From Datisca glomerata (lineage: Eukaryota > Streptophyta > Magnoliopsida > Cucurbitales > Datiscaceae): a DNA stretch of 64,000 nt. This document shows, piece by piece, positions 59,219-64,000 of the stretch. The notes beneath the pieces were generated by a model. It made no database searches and was not told the origin of the DNA. It was given only the letters and a program-made list of their open reading frames with translations. The stretch spans positions 571,151 to 635,150 of the forward strand of contig QANY01008329.1 of NCBI GenBank assembly GCA_003255025.1, given 5' to 3'. Every line of letters begins with the position of its first letter. The first letter of the stretch is position 1. The position numbers and the translations under genes are program-made.

Positions 59219-60602
59219 TTGTCCTCTTCTGTTCAGGATCAAATTTCTAAGGAACAGCAATCAAGCATCCATGTTGCTTGCCTTGGCAGTACACTCTTTA
59301 ATATCTCATGGCATATTAGATTAGGACATCCCTCTGATGCTGTCGTGAAACTTGTTTTGAATAAGGCTCATATACCTTTTATATCTTCTAAATCGTGTAT
59401 GTGCTCTAGTTGCATAAATGGAAAAATGACAAAGTTATCTTTCTCTCTGTCTCATTCTCTTACTATCTCTCATCTTGAACTTCTTCACAGTGATGTTTGG
59501 GGCCTTGCTCCCACAACATCATTTGAAAGCTTCAAATATTAGATCTCATTCTCTTACTATCTCTCATCTTGAACTTCTTCACAGTGATGTTTGGGGCCCT
59601 GCTCCCACAACATCATTTGAAAGCTTCAAATATTAGATCTCATTTGTAGATAATACCACTAGGTTATTTCCTCTTGTGTAAAAATCCGAGGCTTTTTATG
59701 TTCTGCAGAAGTTTACCCCTTATGTTGAAAATATGTTCAATGCTAAACTTTAAGTTTTTAGGTCTGATGGGGGAGAGGAGTTTAAAAACATGAACTTAGC
59801 TACTTTATTCTCTTCTAAAGGCATAGAACATCAAATTTCTTACCCCTATACCCCTAAGCAAAATGGGGTGACTGAAAGAAAACACAACATATTATTGGTA
59901 CTACTATAAGTCTTACGATACATGCTTTTGTTCCTTTGCATTTCTAGTATCATGCCTTTGTACTACTATTTATATTATTAATAGATCGCCTACTCTTACT
60001 TTACAGAATAAATCTCCTTTTGAATGTCTTTTTGCTAAGCTACCAGATTACTCCATGTTAAAGGTCTTTGGTTGTACTTGTTTTCCTTTGCTTAAACCTT
60101 ATAATTCTCATAAACGTCAACCCATATCCGCTTTACACATTTTTCTTAGTTATTCTCTTCATTCTAAGGGGTATATATATGCTATAATCATGTTACTAAT
60201 AAGATAATTATTAGTAGACATGTTTTTTATATGAAAACAGCTTTTCTTTTAAGAATCTTGCTGTTAATACACCTGCTGCTAACATCAATACTGTCCAAAC
60301 TAGCTTCATTGCTCCTTCATCACCTCTCTTTAAATCTTCTTTGCATATAACTATACCCACCAATATTATCTCTTCCACCTCACCTCATTCTACTTCTTCT
60401 TCATCTACTCTACCTGAAAATATGATGCATATAAACTCCATATCCATAGTATTGCCCCTCATCCCTTCTGACATTTCCACTACTTCTGTCAGCATCCCTT
60501 CTTCTTCTTCTAACACTGTTATAGCTCATTCTACTTCTTTTATCACTCAAACTAATAATTCTTATCCCATGCAAACCCGATCAAAGTCGGGTATTAGAAT
60601 CT
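59219..60602 (+). pseudogene. Copia integrase remnant with Ser-rich tail
   Basis: SWHIRLGHPSDAVVKLVLNK and CSSCINGKMTKLSF form the zinc part; HLELLHSDVWGLAPTTS is the first catalytic block, then a stop and a 94-bp tandem copy. Later pieces in other frames include GGEEF-like and QNGVTERKH-like text (about 59768-59885) and PDYSMLKVFGCTCFPLLKP. The 60341-60604 frame is Ser/Thr-rich and ends MQTRSKSGI, the linker before RT in this group. Confidence 0.8.
59451..59638 (+). repeat. 94-bp tandem duplication in integrase
   Basis: Units 59451-59544 and 59545-59638 differ at one base (ggcctt/ggccct). As 94 is not a multiple of three, the duplication shifts the frame. The very low divergence makes it the youngest rearrangement seen here. 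Confidence 0.95.
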
Positions 60603-61000
60603 GACTACATCAAGTACGTCAAGAAATGTCATCAATGGCAAAATTATGTAGATAAAATTCACGTACCAGCATCCCCTTTAGATGTCATGGCCGCACCTTG
60701 GCCGTTCTCTATGTGGAGCATAGACGTCATTGGTCCTATCACACCAAACGATACTCCACCTTACCCTTTTGGGTTCACTACAACCTATCAACATCATCAA
60801 ACCGACCACTTTCAGCATACTTCACCACCATTAAATATCCAACACTATCCATTTTCAAGTGTCCAGAAAATGATGCAGACAGGGAAAAGTGGGTACAACC
60901 CATCTACAATGGCACCTGGACACAACCAAGCTTTCACCCCACAAGGCGAACTCACTAATGAGCCAATCATCATACCCGATGTCGATGACCCAAAAAGGTA
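60603..61000 (+). pseudogene. Integrase head fused in frame to gag N-terminus
   Basis: 60603-60740 encodes CHQWQNYVDKIHVPASP then MAAPWPFSMWSIDVIGPI, the zinc end and first catalytic Asp of a gypsy integrase (the second zinc Cys is Trp). Without a stop it passes into TPNDTPPYPFGFTTTYQHH, the Pro/Tyr-rich gag start, up to a stop at 60999. An integrase should end the polyprotein, so a piece from another copy has been joined here. The frame is continuous by chance or by template switching. Confidence 0.7.
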
Positions 61001-61024
61001 GAGGCCTTTTACTTAACCATTGAT

Positions 61025-61711
61025 GCCACCCAATTATGTTTGGTCCCAGATGTTACCATCCCACATAAATTCAAACTACCTGAATTTGAAAAATATGATG
61101 GTAGTACATTCCCGAGAAATCACCTTGTTATGTACTACAGAGAGATTGTCATTTGTGCAAATGATGATAAGCTGTTGATTCATTTCTTTCAAGATAGCTT
61201 GACATGGGCTGTATCTCGTCGGTATATCCAATTAAATAACCAACATATTCAGAGGTGGAAAGATTTAGCTGATGCTTTCTTAAGACAATACAAGTACAAC
61301 ATAGACATGGCTCCTGATCGTATGGATCTATAAAGGATGGAGAAAATTCCTACTGAAGGCTTTAAAGAATATGCACAATGGTGGAGGGAATTAGCTTCTC
61401 AGGTACACCCCCTTTCAGAAAAGGAGATGGATGCAGTGTTTATCAACACCTTAAGATCTCGATTCTACTATAGGATGATTGGAAACGTTTCAAAAAACTT
61501 CTCTGACATTATAGTGATTGGTGAAATGATTGAATATGGGGTAAAGAATGGAAGAATTTTGGAAGTCGTATCTTATACATCATCCGTAAAAACTGGGCTG
61601 CCGTTGAAGCGAGAAGAAGGGGATGTACAGACGATCAATTTTGGGTACCCATCACAAGCTACAAACCTGAGGCCGGATTTTCAAAGTATAGTGAAGGGCC
61701 TAAATCTGTGA
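61025..61711 (+). pseudogene. Gypsy gag capsid region
   Basis: VPDVTIPHKFKLPEFEKYDG and HLVMYYREIVICANDDKLLI, then FFQDSLTWAVSRRYIQLNN, the typical gag capsid text. A stop at 61331-61333 is followed by IPTEGFKEYAQWWRELASQV and VFINTLRSRFYYRMIGNVSK. One frame change joins it to the upstream Pro-rich part (near 61000). Confidence 0.82.
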
Positions 61712-61893
61712 CTTCATATGTGGCAAATACCTCACACATTCCGTACAATTATCACTCTCAACAATAAACATTTTAAAACAACCCGAGACACGTGTCAGAC
61801 CACCGATTCACCAGCAAAATGTTGGTTAGGCTGATCAACCTCTGAGGAAGAATTAAAAATAATCAATATTTTGTCCAATATGATCCAATCCCC

Positions 61894-62700
61894 ATGTCAT
61901 ATAAAAAACTCTTACCTCAATTGATGCAGAATAATCAATTGGTGTCAATTCCTTATGAACCTCTACAGCTACAATACCCAAGGTGGTATGATCCAATTGC
62001 TCGCTGTTATTATCATGCTGGGGCAGTGGGGCATTCGACTGAGAATTGTACGGCATTAAAAGGTAGAGTACATGCATTGATAAAGGCTGGATGACTGAAT
62101 TTCAAAAAGGCTAATGGGAACTCAGATATCAATTCCAACCCTCTATCAAATCATGGGAATCCTACCGTAAATGCAATTGAGGAATATTTTTCATATGGAA
62201 AGAAGGACGTGGAAGATGTGAGCACGTCAATGGAAATACTTTTCCATCTTCTTTCTAAAGCAGGGTACATCTACCCAACACGCTCAAAGGATGAAGGTGT
62301 TTCTAGGAAGCGTATGCATGGCTTTGATTGTTTGTTTCATAAGAATGTGACGGGGCATACAATTGAGGAATGTGCTGATTTTAAAATGAAAGTGCAAAAG
62401 TTATTGGATGCAAAGATACTTACAATAAGTCATAAAGGAGAAAGGGAATACCAGGAAGATGACTCTTCAGTCCTCATGATAACAAAAAAATCATCTAAAG
62501 TTAATGTTGAAGTGTCGTTCTATATCCCAAAACCTCTCACAGTACATTATGAGGAAAAGTCAACTCACACCACTAGTTATGCTCTGATTCCTATCACCAT
62601 CCAAGTACCGTGTGCGTTTTCTTACAAGGATTCAAGAGTAGTACCATGGACGTACGAATATGAGGTCATTACCAGCGGTAATGACAAACTCAAGCGCTAA
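61894..62700 (+). pseudogene. Gypsy gag C-terminal zinc-like segments
   Basis: Two Cys/His repeats: CYYHAGAVGHSTENC (about 62004-62050) and CLFHKNVTGHTIEEC (about 62328-62375), each followed by an ALKGRVHALI- or FKMKVQKLLD-type helix. This C-x2-H...H...C pattern is usual in this gypsy group. A stop at 62092-62094 lies between them. The frame 62209-62700 is open for 163 codons. Confidence 0.75.
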
Positions 62701-62989
62701 ATCCGTCTTACCTTGATCTCCCTATAACTAATACTTTGGGAATAGGTAGCATGACGAGGAGTGGCAGATTGTACACGCCAGAAGTTTTGAAAACGGATAA
62801 AAGCGATGGGTTTGAAAGACAAAGGAAAGGGAAAGAAAAAGAAGTCAACAACGGTCATGAATTCCAAGTAGAAATGCATGGCGGTCAAGTGATAAACCCA
62901 GATATAATAAGAGGTACGGAGAAATAAAAAGCAGTGTCTGAAGAAGAAGTATGTGAATTTTTGAAGCTTATCAAGCAAAGCGAGTACGG

Positions 62990-63229
62990 GCCATGCCTAT
63001 TCAATTTTTTTTTCAAGTGATGGACATAAATCCAGCATACAGTTTTCTTTTAGGTCGACCATGGATTCACTCTGCCGAGGCAGTACCGTCTTCATTACAT
63101 CACAAACTGAAATTTAAAATGGATCATAAACTCATTTGTATATATGGGGAAGAAGATTTATTGATATCTAAGCCGGCTACCATGACGTATGTTGAGGCGG
63201 TAGAAGAAGCATTGGTTTCGATCAGTTGA
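62990..63229 (+). pseudogene. Gypsy protease-like region
   Basis: MDINPAYSFLLGRPWIHSAE and AVPSSLHHKLKFKMDHKL, the C-terminal part of the gypsy aspartic protease (loop LLGRPWIH). Then GEEDLLISKPATMTYVEAVE. The active-site block that should precede it was not clearly found. Confidence 0.75.
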
Positions 63230-63233
63230 GATT

Positions 63234-63470
63234 GTGAACACCACATTTATCGTTAGTGGGAAACTCGCTTCAACATCAAGCCTATCAAAAGCATCTCAGA
63301 TGGTCGCAAAGTTGATGATAAAATGGGGATACAATCCAGGAAAAGGACTCGGGGGTAAGCATCAAAGCATAAATACGTTAATCGAGTGGGACAAGAATGA
63401 ACAAAGGTTTATTCTTGGATATAGACCAACCAATGCTGATAGAAGAAGAGTGGAAGCTTAAAAGAAATAA
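63234..63470 (+). pseudogene. G-patch domain of the gypsy polyprotein
   Basis: ASQMVAKLMIKWGYNPGKGL then GGKHQSINTLIEWDKNEQRF and ILGYRPT: the Gly-rich G-patch signature (aromatic-x2-GxGLG-like), an RNA- or helicase-binding module found in some plant gypsy elements between protease and RT. The frame continues to a stop at about 63459. Its role in the element is not established. Confidence 0.72.
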
Positions 63471-64000
63471 AAGAGGATTTCTAGGCTCGCAAATAGGGAA
63501 TTCGATATGGAAATGGCGATCATACCCCATATTTCTAAATCTTTCAGAAGTGGGGGAATTCATTCGAAGAACCGGTTACAGTAGAGCAGTACGACCTTGA
63601 AGATGATATCGCCCAACTTTCAATATCCGCAATCTTGGAAAAATCATCAAGTGCGAGTACAGAGGACATTGTTTCTCGATACGATTCAGATCATGAGCGT
63701 AACAATTGGGATGTCACCGAGTTACCCGTGCTTCTTGGGAATTTTCAAGAGTAATATGTTCATACCCAAATTCTAATGATTCTATCCAATGCCTTAGGAA
63801 TTTCGTTGTTATGAGCCTATGTTCTCTTCTGTTTCATGTCATCTCTTTGAATGAAAATCTAAAAACTTGTTTCGTTTCCTTTTACTAATGATAAATACAA
63901 TTTCAGTTCTTTTTGTTCTTCCTTTTATGTCTACTTTTTTCCATTTCTGAAATGTTGTTCATACTCATGCATTTTTTATTTTCTTTTCTAGCCTTCCTTT

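Larger units (their letters stand above)
57812..60602 (+). mobile_element. Third Ty1/copia fragment (gag to connection region)
   Basis: Begins with a primer site tggtatcaaagtca (57812-57825, one base off the usual), then gag, protease, integrase, and ends with the integrase tail. RT, RNase H and 3' LTR are absent: at 60603 the text switches to gypsy integrase. So it is a truncated element joined to another. Confidence 0.82.
60603..64000 (+). mobile_element. Second Ty3/gypsy element, cut by the window end
   Basis: A short integrase head is joined directly to gag, followed by zinc-like segments, a protease-like region and a G-patch domain. The order after 60741 is that of plant gypsy elements that carry a G-patch between protease and RT. 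RT would lie to the right of the window. Stops and shifts are present but parts remain open for 100-160 codons. Confidence 0.78.

Overview
The window looks like plant nuclear DNA, most likely from a eudicot. It is AT-rich, has spliced genes with GT-AG introns, and is dominated by LTR retrotransposons. No prokaryotic operon, rRNA, tRNA or CRISPR array was seen. Two single N bases (15310 and 41553) lie at simple-sequence tracts and mark assembly weak points.

Only one gene appears intact: a six-coding-exon pectin-methyltransferase-type gene closest to PMT14 (CDS 9090-13979, + strand, 611 aa), with an intron in its 5' UTR and two MITEs in its introns. To its left are remnants of host genes: two exons of a DNA2/JHS1-type replication helicase-nuclease (995-1245), a decayed hAT-like element (2414-3585) and a broken ENTH-domain (epsin-like) gene (4548-5150).

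From 15 kb onward almost everything is mobile DNA. In order: a decayed Ty3/gypsy element of Tat type (14969-20846, +); a Ty1/copia element on the minus strand with very long LTRs (20847-29908); a hAT-like copy with a CT-rich minisatellite (29925-30735); a PIN-LIKES (PILS) pseudogene beside one end of a CACTA transposon (31379-32925); an endogenous caulimovirid (pararetrovirus) fragment (33430-37442) with an internal duplication; and a hAT-like element with matching 13-bp terminal inverted repeats and near-identical 8-bp target duplications (37822-39985) that contains about 1.3 kb of probable mitochondrial DNA. Next come AT-rich DNA, a detached fragment of the copia LTR (43197-43870), a LINE fragment (43935-44663), a second Ty1/copia element (44664-50981, +) with an array of GC-rich hairpins in its leader, about 6.7 kb of AT-rich DNA with a possible TRIM relic, a third Ty1/copia fragment (57812-60602), and a second Ty3/gypsy element with a G-patch domain (60603 to the window end).

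All the element genes carry stops, frameshifts or damaged catalytic residues, so none looks autonomous. I found no convincing undescribed functional system. The most unusual structures are the mitochondrial-like DNA inside a hAT-like element, the inverted 0.8-kb arms around the PILS/CACTA/virus block, the hairpin array in the second copia leader, and an integrase-gag fusion frame at the copia/gypsy junction. Family calls rest on motif recognition from memory; no database search was run.
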